A stretch of DNA of 5,959 nucleotides from Planctomycetota bacterium (lineage in GTDB: Bacteria; Planctomycetota; PUPC01; JACPCR01), in NCBI GenBank assembly GCA_030740295.1, contig JASLXP010000732.1, positions 1 to 5,959 of the forward strand, read 5' to 3'. The first letter of the stretch is position 1. Every line of letters starts with the position of its first letter. Shown one piece after another: positions 1 to 5,959 of this stretch. The notes under the pieces were generated by a model, which worked only from the letters and a program-made list of their open reading frames with translations, had not been told where the DNA came from and searched no databases. The position numbers and the translations under genes are program-made.

Positions 1-1341
1 TCCCCAGTTGTAGCTCGCGCAGTTTCGGGCCGTGTCCATGCCCCATGCCTGCGTTGTTGACGGGTTCAGAATTGTTGGGTGGATGATCGGAGGCTCATCA
101 CCCCAGGCCCAGGTCTGGATGCCGCCGAAAGGCAAGAAGTCGGAGACGTCAAAGCTGGTCTGATACTCGCGCCGCGCCTGGTAATACTTGAGAGGGGATC
201 GGCCGAGAAGATTGATGCGTTCGTAGTTTGCCTCGAAGGGAGCATTCCATTCATCACGCTGCGCGACTGTCGGCTCGTGCTCACCAGTGCAGGCCAGAAT
301 CGCCCACATCAGTGGCGAGGCGCCGTGCCCGAAGCCTCCCGCCTGTTCCCCGATCTTGTCCCAGATTTTATCTGCGAACTGCTGGAGCATCGGACACTGG
401 GGGGCCACGTGTTCGCAAGCACCAAGTATGTCGACGGCGGTGGTCTTCAAATCCTCGGAGTAAGAGCGAGAGGAAGGCCCGGGAAACGGGTACATGCTCT
501 CCGTGTGTTTGTTGCGAAACCAGCGTAGACACTTCTCCACTCTCGCTTCCTGGCCGTCCCCGTGGCGGAGATAAATGTTGAGCCAGGCGTAGGCAAAACA
601 GGTGTACGAATAATGCATGCAGGGCCCGTATTGTTCGATGACCTGGCCATCGTCATCGAGTGTCTTGGCAACCAGCTCAGCGAAACGGGCGTCCGATGCC
701 TCGACGAGCTCGGGCAGGTCCAGCAGCTTTCCGTAGAGGAAGAGCCCGAGAGCCTGCACGCAGCCCTGGTTCCCGTGAGTGCCGGAATCCCCATTCCTCA
801 GGAACCTGATCGCCGATTTGCGGAACTGCTCGAGCGCGCGGTTTCGAAGCGGCTCGTCCAACTCATCCCAAAGCAGAACCAGCCCGTAGATGAGGCCCTC
901 GATGTCCCAGCCATGGGCCCACTCCAATCCATTGAGTCCGTAGAGAGCCGGCACACCGTCATCGCGGACGGTTTCAATCTGAAAGCTCAGACCGTTTGAA
1001 AAGTAACGCGCAAGTTCGTCGTCTCTGTGAAACCGGGAGAGTGGAGAATGAAATGCGAAGGCACACCCACCGAGCGTATAGGTGCTGTTTCTGCCCGCGT
1101 TCGCACCATAGATTTCCGCTGCTCTGCTTTCTGTCTGAGCAAGGCGCACGTCCTCATCCAGCAACCAGAAATCAGGAACGGTTTCGTGGGGCAACTCGAC
1201 GCCTGAGGCCCAGTTAAGTCCTCGCTCGAGATCCCAGGTCTCCTTAAGCGAATCAATCGACCGGTCGATGGACTCCTGGTAGCGACGGGTTCTTGAATTA
1301 TCCAGGATGGGTTTGTGGAGGATGTCTTTCAGGTATTGCAT
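1..1341 (-). CDS. Heparinase II/III-like (alpha/alpha)6-toroid protein, 3' end missing
   Basis: An unbroken frame runs from an ATG at 1341 to the left edge (447 residues, no stop), so the C-terminus is missing. An in-frame TGA four codons before the ATG fixes this as the earliest possible start; the ribosome site is weak (GAAAG, 6 nt upstream). There is no signal peptide or membrane segment, so the protein is probably cytoplasmic. Residues about 50-340 are helix-rich with spaced aromatic residues, as in the (alpha/alpha)6 toroid of polysaccharide lyases. Lyase-like spots are THGNQG at 188-193 (candidate Asn191), LDDDGQVIEQYG at 228-239, and MHYSY at 242-246 (candidate His243 and Tyr244 or Tyr246). 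LNGLEWAHGWDI at 136-147 lies on a likely cleft-facing loop. After about residue 370 the character changes toward beta structure, fitting the start of the C-terminal beta-sandwich found in heparinase II/III and related lyases. Family placement is from pattern memory; an unrelated toroid enzyme, such as an unsaturated-sugar hydrolase, is possible. The substrate is unknown. It lies 64 bp downstream of the PhyH gene and may be co-transcribed with it. Confidence 0.72.
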   Translation of the reverse strand, partial: MQYLKDILHKPILDNSRTRRYQESIDRSIDSLKETWDLERGLNWASGVELPHETVPDFWLLDEDVRLAQTESRAAEIYGANAGRNSTYTLGGCAFAFHSPLSRFHRDDELARYFSNGLSFQIETVRDDGVPALYGLNGLEWAHGWDIEGLIYGLVLLWDELDEPLRNRALEQFRKSAIRFLRNGDSGTHGNQGCVQALGLFLYGKLLDLPELVEASDARFAELVAKTLDDDGQVIEQYGPCMHYSYTCFAYAWLNIYLRHGDGQEARVEKCLRWFRNKHTESMYPFPGPSSRSYSEDLKTTAVDILGACEHVAPQCPMLQQFADKIWDKIGEQAGGFGHGASPLMWAILACTGEHEPTVAQRDEWNAPFEANYERINLLGRSPLKYYQARREYQTSFDVSDFLPFGGIQTWAWGDEPPIIHPTILNPSTTQAWGMDTARNCASYNWG

Positions 1342-1405
1342 CTGAAACTTTCATAACTGAACAGGAGCAAGCAGAAATTCGCCAAGGTAATTCTATTCCG
1401 GTGTA
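1342..1405 (-). other. Short spacer between PhyH and lyase-like genes
   Basis: 64 bp with no terminator-like hairpin and no convincing promoter. The two genes point the same way, so co-transcription is likely, with a weak ribosome site (GAAAG) directly before the downstream ATG. Confidence 0.55.
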
Positions 1406-2251
1406 CTATCCTCTCGAAGGCTCGTCCATCTTCTCTTTGGCCTTCTCACTCAGCTCTGCGAGATGCCCGTCATTTGCCAGGCACTGTTCGAGATGGACCA
1501 TTCGCTCCGGGGACGCGGTGTTGATCATGGCCTCACCGTAGGCACGGGTGACCCAGAAACGCGAGCCGCCGGACATATAATCTCTAAGTTCCTGGAGTCG
1601 TTCCTCGGGGTAACGTTCACAGCAATTCATGGTAAACATCCGTCTTCGTCCGGAGCCGCCGAAGGCTGCATGCTTTGTGTTGTGATTGAAACAGACGATA
1701 TCGCCGGGCTGAATCTCGAGCGCTGTGGCCGGCACATCACAGCCGTCAATGCCCCAATGCTCCGAGCTGTCTCGCAACTGCTCCTGCAGGGACAGCTCAA
1801 ACTTGTCCTCGAGGCGATGGCTGCCGGGGATGACCCGGAGGCAGCCGGTGTCACGAGTCACAGGATCGAGATAGTAGGCAATCTTGATGTGCAGGACGTG
1901 CGGGTGCCGGCCGTCTGAGTGCCAGCCTGTAACTCCAGCATAGAGATTTCCATCACTGCCCATGTAGTTGAAATCATCTCCCAGCAGGCTTGTGGTAACA
2001 CCAAGGATTCGTGGGTCGTCGAGCAGGCTTGACAGGATTTCGCTGCTGTCGACGAAGGGAACGATGCACGAGCGCCGTTCGAAATCGTGCGGCTTGCCGT
2101 CGTGTCCGCCGCCACGTTCGGTCCAGATTCGTTCGAATTCTTCGGTAATTTCGTCAATGCGATCGGCAAGCAAACCGGGGAACGCCAGAAAACCAAAAGT
2201 GTCAAAGAATGAGAGTTGCTGAGAACTTAGTCTGTATTCGTCTGCACTCAT
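1406..2251 (-). CDS. Phytanoyl-CoA dioxygenase (PhyH) family Fe(II)/2-oxoglutarate oxygenase
   Basis: Complete gene of 281 residues, ATG to TAG, with an in-frame TGA upstream of the ATG and a weak AGG ribosome site about 9 nt before it. PhyH enzymes are soluble double-stranded beta-helix oxygenases that hydroxylate a substrate while converting 2-oxoglutarate and O2 to succinate and CO2. The iron triad is visible: His111 and Asp113 in GWHSDGRHPH, and distal His194 in NTKHAAFGG. Arg202-204 follow at the usual distance for the arginine that holds the 2-oxoglutarate carboxylate. Other family hallmarks are FFDTFGFLAFPGLL near the N-terminus, the CLRVIPGSHR turn at 137-146, and the LEIQPGDIVCFNH strand at 178-190. 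The length is typical of bacterial members. An intact Asp in HxD argues for a hydroxylase and against the related halogenases, where that residue is Gly or Ala. No signal peptide is seen. The substrate cannot be read from sequence; the family covers lipids, ectoine and natural products. The neighbouring lyase-like gene suggests, but does not show, a sugar-derived substrate. Confidence 0.93.
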   Translation of the reverse strand: MSADEYRLSSQQLSFFDTFGFLAFPGLLADRIDEITEEFERIWTERGGGHDGKPHDFERRSCIVPFVDSSEILSSLLDDPRILGVTTSLLGDDFNYMGSDGNLYAGVTGWHSDGRHPHVLHIKIAYYLDPVTRDTGCLRVIPGSHRLEDKFELSLQEQLRDSSEHWGIDGCDVPATALEIQPGDIVCFNHNTKHAAFGGSGRRRMFTMNCCERYPEERLQELRDYMSGGSRFWVTRAYGEAMINTASPERMVHLEQCLANDGHLAELSEKAKEKMDEPSRG

Positions 2252-2296
2252 GTGTGTTCGCCTGTCGGGTGAAAGGCCGGTTCATAGAGCCATGGT

Positions 2297-2325
2297 CCTA
2301 TAGTCGTGAATGCTCGGAATAGCAA
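2297..2325 (-). promoter_or_regulatory. Possible sigma70-type promoter for the PhyH gene
   Basis: Read on the minus strand, TTGCTA (2320-2325) and TATAGG (2297-2302) are separated by exactly 17 nt. Each matches four of six consensus bases. Transcription would begin near 2290, leaving a leader of about 40 nt before the ATG at 2251. The spacing is ideal but both boxes are imperfect, and such matches occur by chance. If real, it would drive the PhyH and lyase-like genes independently of the giant gene upstream. Confidence 0.25.
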
Positions 2326-2331
2326 ATTGCT
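2321..2331. promoter_or_regulatory. Perfect short palindrome AGCAA-A-TTGCT overlapping the -35 box
   Basis: Two 5-base arms around a single central base, overlapping five bases of the candidate -35 hexamer. This is where a repressor could sit, but at 5 bp per arm it may be chance. No second copy was noticed next to the other genes. Confidence 0.2.
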
Positions 2332-2385
2332 GACTTCGTCTTGTCTTAAGCCAATCGCATGTGGAATGTTCAACGAAACCGCGGA

Positions 2386-5300
2386 CTACGGCCGGTAGCT
2401 GAAAGCTGCCGCAGGTACCAGTTCCTTCGGAGCTCTGCCTTCCTCAAACCCGCCCGCTTTGACGGCTTCCCATGCCTTGTCCTGACTCCACCAGAGATTC
2501 AGTCCTGAGAAGCCTCCCGTCCCGCGATACACCTGCAGCCAGAACGCCGTTGAATGACCGGGCTTGGGCGCGTTGACTGTAGTCAACTTCAGCACCTTAC
2601 CGGCCGCCCCTTTCAAAGGTGAGGAAAACTCGGTGAACTTCGCCGGCTTTGCAGATTCGAGGCCGAGGATGGTCGGAATTCCAGATGAAACCAAGAGGTG
2701 CCAGTTGCCGGCCTTGGGGAATGTCAGGCTTCCGTCCCATCGGAAACATGCATTCTTAGGCGTCTTCTTGGCTGCCTTTTTCCAGGCGGGAATGAAGGGA
2801 GGGAGGAAATTCCAATCGACCAGTTTGGGCGAGAGCGCGATTGGCTTCGACCAGACAGAAAATGAATCCGGCGCGGTTTCAGATTCCGGCGATTTCACGA
2901 CCTTCATTAGACCGTGCGCGCCGTGCCAGGCACGGAAGAGCAGCGCGCCCTTTACTACTCCTTCGGCTGAATTCAGTGTCCACGGCACTTCGTAATAGGC
3001 ACGTGCCGGCCGGCTCAGATTACCGGCGCCGTCTCTTGCAGCCAGTTCCAGGAAATGCTGGCCAGGTGTTTTGGCTGTTAGAGCAAACTCCGATTCAAAA
3101 TGCTCGGCAGTTTTGGGATCTGCATCGCTGATCGGTGAACTCTTGCTTGTGAATCCCACAATACCGGAGGAATCGAAAGATTTGCATTTAAACGCCATGC
3201 CGGTTTTGGCGGGTCCGGAGATGCAGAAATTATCGATGTAATAAGGCACACCGGCTGGGGTGTAACTGCCGTAATAATCACTGATGGCGAGGTTAGTAAT
3301 CCTGTAATGCTTGGCGCCAGGCAACGCAGACTCCACGATTCTACGCAGCGGGACGACTGCTGAGCGCCACTTGTTGTCAGCGGTGATGTTTGCGCTTCCA
3401 ATGTTCTTGTAGCTGGAATAACTGAGAGGTGCCGTGAGTGTGATTCCCTTCCAGGCTCCGTTCACCACGAACATGAACTGGATCCTGGTCGAAGCAGGAA
3501 TCCTGTAGTCGAAACTTAGGTGAGTGAATTCTCTTGCGTCGAAAGCTTTTGTTGTGATATAGACGCCGCCCGTACCGTTTGTCATCTCATCAACCACTTT
3601 CAGGCAGTAATCTTGCCTGTCGGGATCAAAATACCGTGACACCAGGGACCCGTTCTGTGAATTCCAGTTGCGCCATGAACCGGCATTTTTCGTGAACGTG
3701 TCGAACGCAAGAATGTTCGCCGGCAGCTTGGTGATGGCAGGCGGTTGGGGAGGTGTCTTGTCCTGTACAAAATCGACGTTCCACGTCCACTTCAGAGCCG
3801 CGGCCTCGTTGCCAGCGTGATCGTTGAACTGACGAAGAGCGAATTTGAGAGCAGAGCCATCAGTCACTTTTCCGGACGAGCCAGTCGCCGCGACCCAATC
3901 CCATTCCAGTGTGCCGGGGACCTTTCCCCAACGCGCATAATTTTCATCCAGTGTGTATTCCTTTCCATTGAGCTCGATCTCGAGATTTGAGACATCCAGT
4001 CCGGAGACCTCATCTTTGAAACTGAAAGCGAGAGCAGTTTCGGCGGGCGTTTTTGTATTAAGCGTCAGGGCTGGTGGTGAGTTGTCTACAATAAATTTGT
4101 GGTGGCTCGTACTGCCCCAGTTGCCAGCTCGATCCCTCGCACGGATATGGAAAAACTGGGTGCCTTCAGCAATTCCAGTAAAGGTTGCTTCCGTTTTCGT
4201 CGTCTCAGGGGTCTGGTCTGCATCATCAGCGGGGTTAGCGCTCCAGTGGTAACTGTAGTCCTGAATGCCCGAACTGTCTGATGCCACCCATTTGAGGAGA
4301 TGCCCGTTGGATGTTGACACGGCCGGCACATATCCGACTGAGTCCAAATGAAATGCGTGCGCTTTGCCGATGCTCTCTCCGCCGTAGTCACCGAGGCCGA
4401 GGCTGCTCAGGGAGTACATCTTTGGATGGAATGGCCGCCCCTTCAGCATGGAGAAAAGATCTATATCCGCACGATGCCATTGGCCGTCGGTGATTGCATC
4501 GAAGCTGCCAAGATTCGGATAACTGACCCCCGCGCTGGTCAAGGATACCTGCCGCGAATACAAGTCCGTGACCATACCAACACTCAGATCCACCTCGACC
4601 TGAGAGGGTATCCTGTAATCAAATTGAAGAATTGGATGTCGCCCAACATGTGTTCGGACGCTGTTCGCTTTTGCGCTCACCGAAAGAACTAGATTGACCC
4701 GCGGTTTAAATACTTTCAGGCTCTGCGAACCAGATGAAGCGGTCGAATGATCGAGGGCGACAATATTGTTCGAACTGGTAAAAGCAGCCTGTGTCGAACC
4801 TTCGAAGTCAATTCTTTTAGGATATGAATCAAGAGTCACTTTTGACGGAGGCGTCTTGTCCAGGCCGGTATCGTATTTTAGTTTCCATTCCAAAGAATCC
4901 GCTGATTCGCCGGCCGCGGTTTGTGCGCTTAGCTTAAAGGGAATCTTTGTGCCGGCTTTTGCACTTATTTCCGTCTCACTCAGATTGATAAACAGGGCCC
5001 GTTGCTCATGCGAGTATTCACACTTGGATACGACATCAATCACCGGCTTCCCACCAACACTGAGCTGCAGTGACAGCGGATCTATGTGAGATCCTTCCTT
5101 GGGCTGAACATCAATCTTAATGGATGTGCCGCCCCATACGTCTCCCTTGGCCGGTGATGCCAGCGAAAGAGACAGTGGAGGCTGGATATAAACTGGATGT
5201 TTCCTGGTAACAGAATCCTGCTTTTGCCTAACGTACAAGTAATGAATGCCCGCGGCCAGCTTGGTAGTGAAAGTTGAAGCCGTTTGTGTTTTCGTCAGGC

Positions 5301-5959
5301 CAGGTATCTTCGCTGATGGAGTTTTTCCTACGTGAACCAGGTACTCAGGTTTTTCGGATGCAGATTGCGGCAGCCATGAGAATTCTGCAGGCGTATTTTC
5401 CGGGCTGGCTGTCACCACCTGAAAATCATCTAGTGAGAACGAAGCTCCTTCTGGATTACCACTGAGCCCGGCCTTGATGTAGCCCTCATGAAAACTGCCG
5501 ATACGCAGTGACGTGCATGTAGTTGGCGCTTTCGCTTTCTGAATCAAACCGGCGATATCCACATCTGCGCGATGCCACTTCCCGTCTGGATTCACATCCG
5601 GGATCTGTCCGAGTTTCTTGAAGTTTTCATCCGAATAACCTTCTCCGGTAAACCGGAGAAAATAGCTTCTGCCTCCCAGAGTCAGGTAGAAGTCAACTTT
5701 TGTTTCTTTACCTATTCTGTAAGTAAAGCTGAAATTCGAGACTTTCCTCAGATCCAATTGCGGCAGCGGAATGGCTGAACCGAATGTTCCTCCAAGTGAA
5801 GGATTCGAAATCCGCAGGCTGTACTTACCGCCCGCTGGCGATATCGGGTCAAGGGACAGTTCTGCTCCGTATTCTGAATCCTGGCTTCGCCATCCCTGCA
5901 GGCCGTCCTCGAAGTCACAATAGATGCCAGGATTCGTTGAACTGGTGATCGTCCTGATA
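2386..5959 (-). CDS. Giant modular exported protein with repeated jelly-roll and Ig-like domains, 5' end missing
   Basis: The frame is open from the right edge to a TAG at 2386-2388, giving 1190 visible residues. A TTG at 5757 could be mistaken for a start, but upstream codons encode the opening strand of the first jelly-roll (DFEDGLQGW, about 5890-5916), so the true start is outside. Order from the edge: jelly-roll 1 (5413-5922), FN3/Ig-like 1 (5176-5412), Ig-like 1 (4846-5175), jelly-roll 2 (4321-4818), FN3/Ig-like 2 (4072-4320), Ig-like 2 (3748-4071), jelly-roll 3 (3214-3723), FN3/Ig-like 3 (2983-3213), C-terminal PA14-like domain (2389-2982). Each jelly-roll shares an F-x-YRI strand, a DGxWHRADxD-type strand and a final LDDF-type strand. 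These folds bind carbohydrate or space out domains in extracellular proteins, so the likely role is glycan binding or adhesion at the cell surface. No catalytic motif is visible and no C-terminal anchor follows the last domain. An N-terminal enzyme or export signal may exist upstream. Coding status is very secure; function is inferred. Confidence 0.93.
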   Translation of the reverse strand, partial: IRTITSSTNPGIYCDFEDGLQGWRSQDSEYGAELSLDPISPAGGKYSLRISNPSLGGTFGSAIPLPQLDLRKVSNFSFTYRIGKETKVDFYLTLGGRSYFLRFTGEGYSDENFKKLGQIPDVNPDGKWHRADVDIAGLIQKAKAPTTCTSLRIGSFHEGYIKAGLSGNPEGASFSLDDFQVVTASPENTPAEFSWLPQSASEKPEYLVHVGKTPSAKIPGLTKTQTASTFTTKLAAGIHYLYVRQKQDSVTRKHPVYIQPPLSLSLASPAKGDVWGGTSIKIDVQPKEGSHIDPLSLQLSVGGKPVIDVVSKCEYSHEQRALFINLSETEISAKAGTKIPFKLSAQTAAGESADSLEWKLKYDTGLDKTPPSKVTLDSYPKRIDFEGSTQAAFTSSNNIVALDHSTASSGSQSLKVFKPRVNLVLSVSAKANSVRTHVGRHPILQFDYRIPSQVEVDLSVGMVTDLYSRQVSLTSAGVSYPNLGSFDAITDGQWHRADIDLFSMLKGRPFHPKMYSLSSLGLGDYGGESIGKAHAFHLDSVGYVPAVSTSNGHLLKWVASDSSGIQDYSYHWSANPADDADQTPETTKTEATFTGIAEGTQFFHIRARDRAGNWGSTSHHKFIVDNSPPALTLNTKTPAETALAFSFKDEVSGLDVSNLEIELNGKEYTLDENYARWGKVPGTLEWDWVAATGSSGKVTDGSALKFALRQFNDHAGNEAAALKWTWNVDFVQDKTPPQPPAITKLPANILAFDTFTKNAGSWRNWNSQNGSLVSRYFDPDRQDYCLKVVDEMTNGTGGVYITTKAFDAREFTHLSFDYRIPASTRIQFMFVVNGAWKGITLTAPLSYSSYKNIGSANITADNKWRSAVVPLRRIVESALPGAKHYRITNLAISDYYGSYTPAGVPYYIDNFCISGPAKTGMAFKCKSFDSSGIVGFTSKSSPISDADPKTAEHFESEFALTAKTPGQHFLELAARDGAGNLSRPARAYYEVPWTLNSAEGVVKGALLFRAWHGAHGLMKVVKSPESETAPDSFSVWSKPIALSPKLVDWNFLPPFIPAWKKAAKKTPKNACFRWDGSLTFPKAGNWHLLVSSGIPTILGLESAKPAKFTEFSSPLKGAAGKVLKLTTVNAPKPGHSTAFWLQVYRGTGGFSGLNLWWSQDKAWEAVKAGGFEEGRAPKELVPAAAFSYRP
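2389..2982 (-). other. C-terminal PA14-like domain of the giant protein
   Basis: About 198 residues that match none of the repeat units. KGALLFRAWHG resembles the opening 'chain of aromatic plus small residues' of PA14 domains. CFRWDGSLTFPKAGNWHLLV looks like their core strand pair (a W-x-G strand, then P-x-x-G-x-W/Y). FWLQVYRGTGGFSGLNLWW resembles their final strands. PA14 domains are beta-barrel carbohydrate-binding or adhesion domains in many bacterial glycosidases and adhesins. The expected DD or similar calcium/sugar-binding pair after the second core strand is not seen (SSGIPTILGLE stands there), so binding may be altered or the domain may be only a distant relative. The tail FSYRP holds no sorting signal that I recognise. 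Confidence 0.5.
2983..3723 (-). repeat. Protein module 3: jelly-roll and FN3/Ig-like, second Ig-like domain absent
   Basis: Third, shortened copy. The jelly-roll starts near ILAFDTF, has FDYRIPASTRIQF, the more diverged DNKWRSAVVPL, and ends in PYYIDNFCIS. Its FDYRI anchor is 1110 nt from that of module 2. The FN3/Ig-like part (SFDSSGIVGFTSKSSP, then LAARDGAGNLSRPARAYYEV) keeps the DxAGN turn. The Ig-like domain and DKTPP linker of modules 1 and 2 are missing; the chain passes directly into the C-terminal domain. Confidence 0.77.
3748..4818 (-). repeat. Protein module 2: jelly-roll, FN3/Ig-like, Ig-like
   Basis: Second copy, and the best preserved. The jelly-roll runs from RIDFEG through FDYRIPSQVEVDL and DGQWHRADIDL to FHLDSVGYV. 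The FN3/Ig-like part has the classic surface-protein pattern SDSSGIQDYSYHWS, then EGTQFFHIRARDRAGNWGS, closing in VDNSPP. The Ig-like part (SGLDVSNLEIELNGKEYTL) includes a LEWDW strand and FNDHAGNEAA, and ends in DKTPP as module 1 does. The FxYRI anchors of modules 1 and 2 are 1104 nt apart. Confidence 0.8.
4846..5922 (-). repeat. Protein module 1: jelly-roll, FN3/Ig-like, Ig-like
   Basis: First visible copy of the tandem module. The jelly-roll starts with DFEDGLQGW, carries FTYRI and DGKWHRADVDI, and ends in ASFSLDDFQVV. The FN3/Ig-like part (EFSWLPQSASEKPEYLVHV, then LAAGIHYLYVRQKQDS) is degenerate: it lacks the DxAGNWG turn found in copy 2. The Ig-like part (TSIKIDVQPKEG, then LSLQLSVGGKPV) ends in the DKTPP linker. 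Domain edges are my estimate, good to about 10 residues. Confidence 0.78.

Larger units (their letters stand above)
2252..2385 (-). other. Intergenic region between giant gene and PhyH gene
   Basis: 134 bp without a coding frame. No GC-rich hairpin followed by a T run is seen after the giant gene's TAG, so there is no clear intrinsic terminator. The region contains the candidate promoter and palindrome, plus an imperfect inverted repeat around CCATGG (about 2284-2302). The size allows either read-through or a separate promoter. Confidence 0.6.

Noticed and set aside
79..999. Overlapping plus-strand open frames (79-528 and 562-999)
   Set aside because: They lie opposite a continuous minus-strand frame with clear protein-family character. 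Their products are arginine/proline-rich or lack any recognisable motif, as expected from the antisense of a real gene.
1298..1354. Minus-strand 18-codon frame starting ATGAAAGTTTCAG, overlapping the lyase-like gene start
   Set aside because: It is in a different frame, has no good ribosome site, and is too short to separate from chance. A translational-coupling role is possible but unsupported.
1463..1918. Plus-strand open frame of 151 codons
   Set aside because: It is antisense to the PhyH gene, whose iron-binding motifs and conserved strands are on the minus strand. The plus-strand product shows no domain.
1406..2251. PhyH-like halogenase
   Set aside because: The HxD motif is intact (His111, Asp113). 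Fe/2-oxoglutarate halogenases replace that Asp with Gly or Ala to make room for halide.
2252..2385. Intrinsic terminator after the giant gene
   Set aside because: No stable GC-rich stem with a following T run on the minus strand; the inverted repeat around CCATGG has mismatches and no T tract.
1..5959. Mobile element, CRISPR array, tRNA or defence system
   Set aside because: No transposase or integrase motifs, no regularly spaced short direct repeats, no cloverleaf-like segment and no nuclease/helicase modules were found. The only repeats are the protein-level modules of the giant gene.

Overview
The window reads as three protein genes, all on the minus strand, so transcription runs from the right edge to the left edge. 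Two are cut by the window. The right-hand gene (5959 to 2386) lacks its beginning and the left-hand gene (1341 to 1) lacks its end. Only the middle gene (2251 to 1406) is complete. I see no RNA genes, CRISPR arrays, insertion sequences or phage genes.

Right region (about 3.6 kb): the end of a very large, probably exported protein. It is built from a module of about 368 residues repeated in tandem. Each module has a jelly-roll carbohydrate-binding-like domain, then a fibronectin III/Ig-like domain of the type seen in bacterial surface proteins, then a second Ig-like domain ending in a DKTPP linker. Two full modules are followed by a third that lacks the second Ig-like domain and runs instead into a C-terminal domain resembling PA14. 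No catalytic domain is visible, so any enzyme part must lie upstream of the window.

Middle region: after 134 bp holding a possible promoter and two small palindromes comes a complete phytanoyl-CoA dioxygenase (PhyH) family Fe(II)/2-oxoglutarate oxygenase of 281 residues with an intact iron-binding triad. Left region: 64 bp further on starts a protein of at least 447 residues. It looks like an (alpha/alpha)6-toroid polysaccharide lyase-type enzyme (heparinase II/III-like) but has no signal peptide.

Likely organism: PhyH oxygenases, toroid lyase-like proteins and huge repeat proteins with DKTPP/DNSPP linkers together suggest an uncultured environmental bacterium, possibly of the Planctomycetota/Verrucomicrobiota/Lentisphaerota or a related glycan-degrading phylum. 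This is inference from protein style, not from a marker gene. A plausible joint theme is glycan handling: the large protein binds polysaccharide outside the cell, and the PhyH/lyase-like pair acts on an oxidisable substrate or sugar inside. The co-directional layout allows an operon, at least for the PhyH/lyase-like pair, but nothing here proves one.
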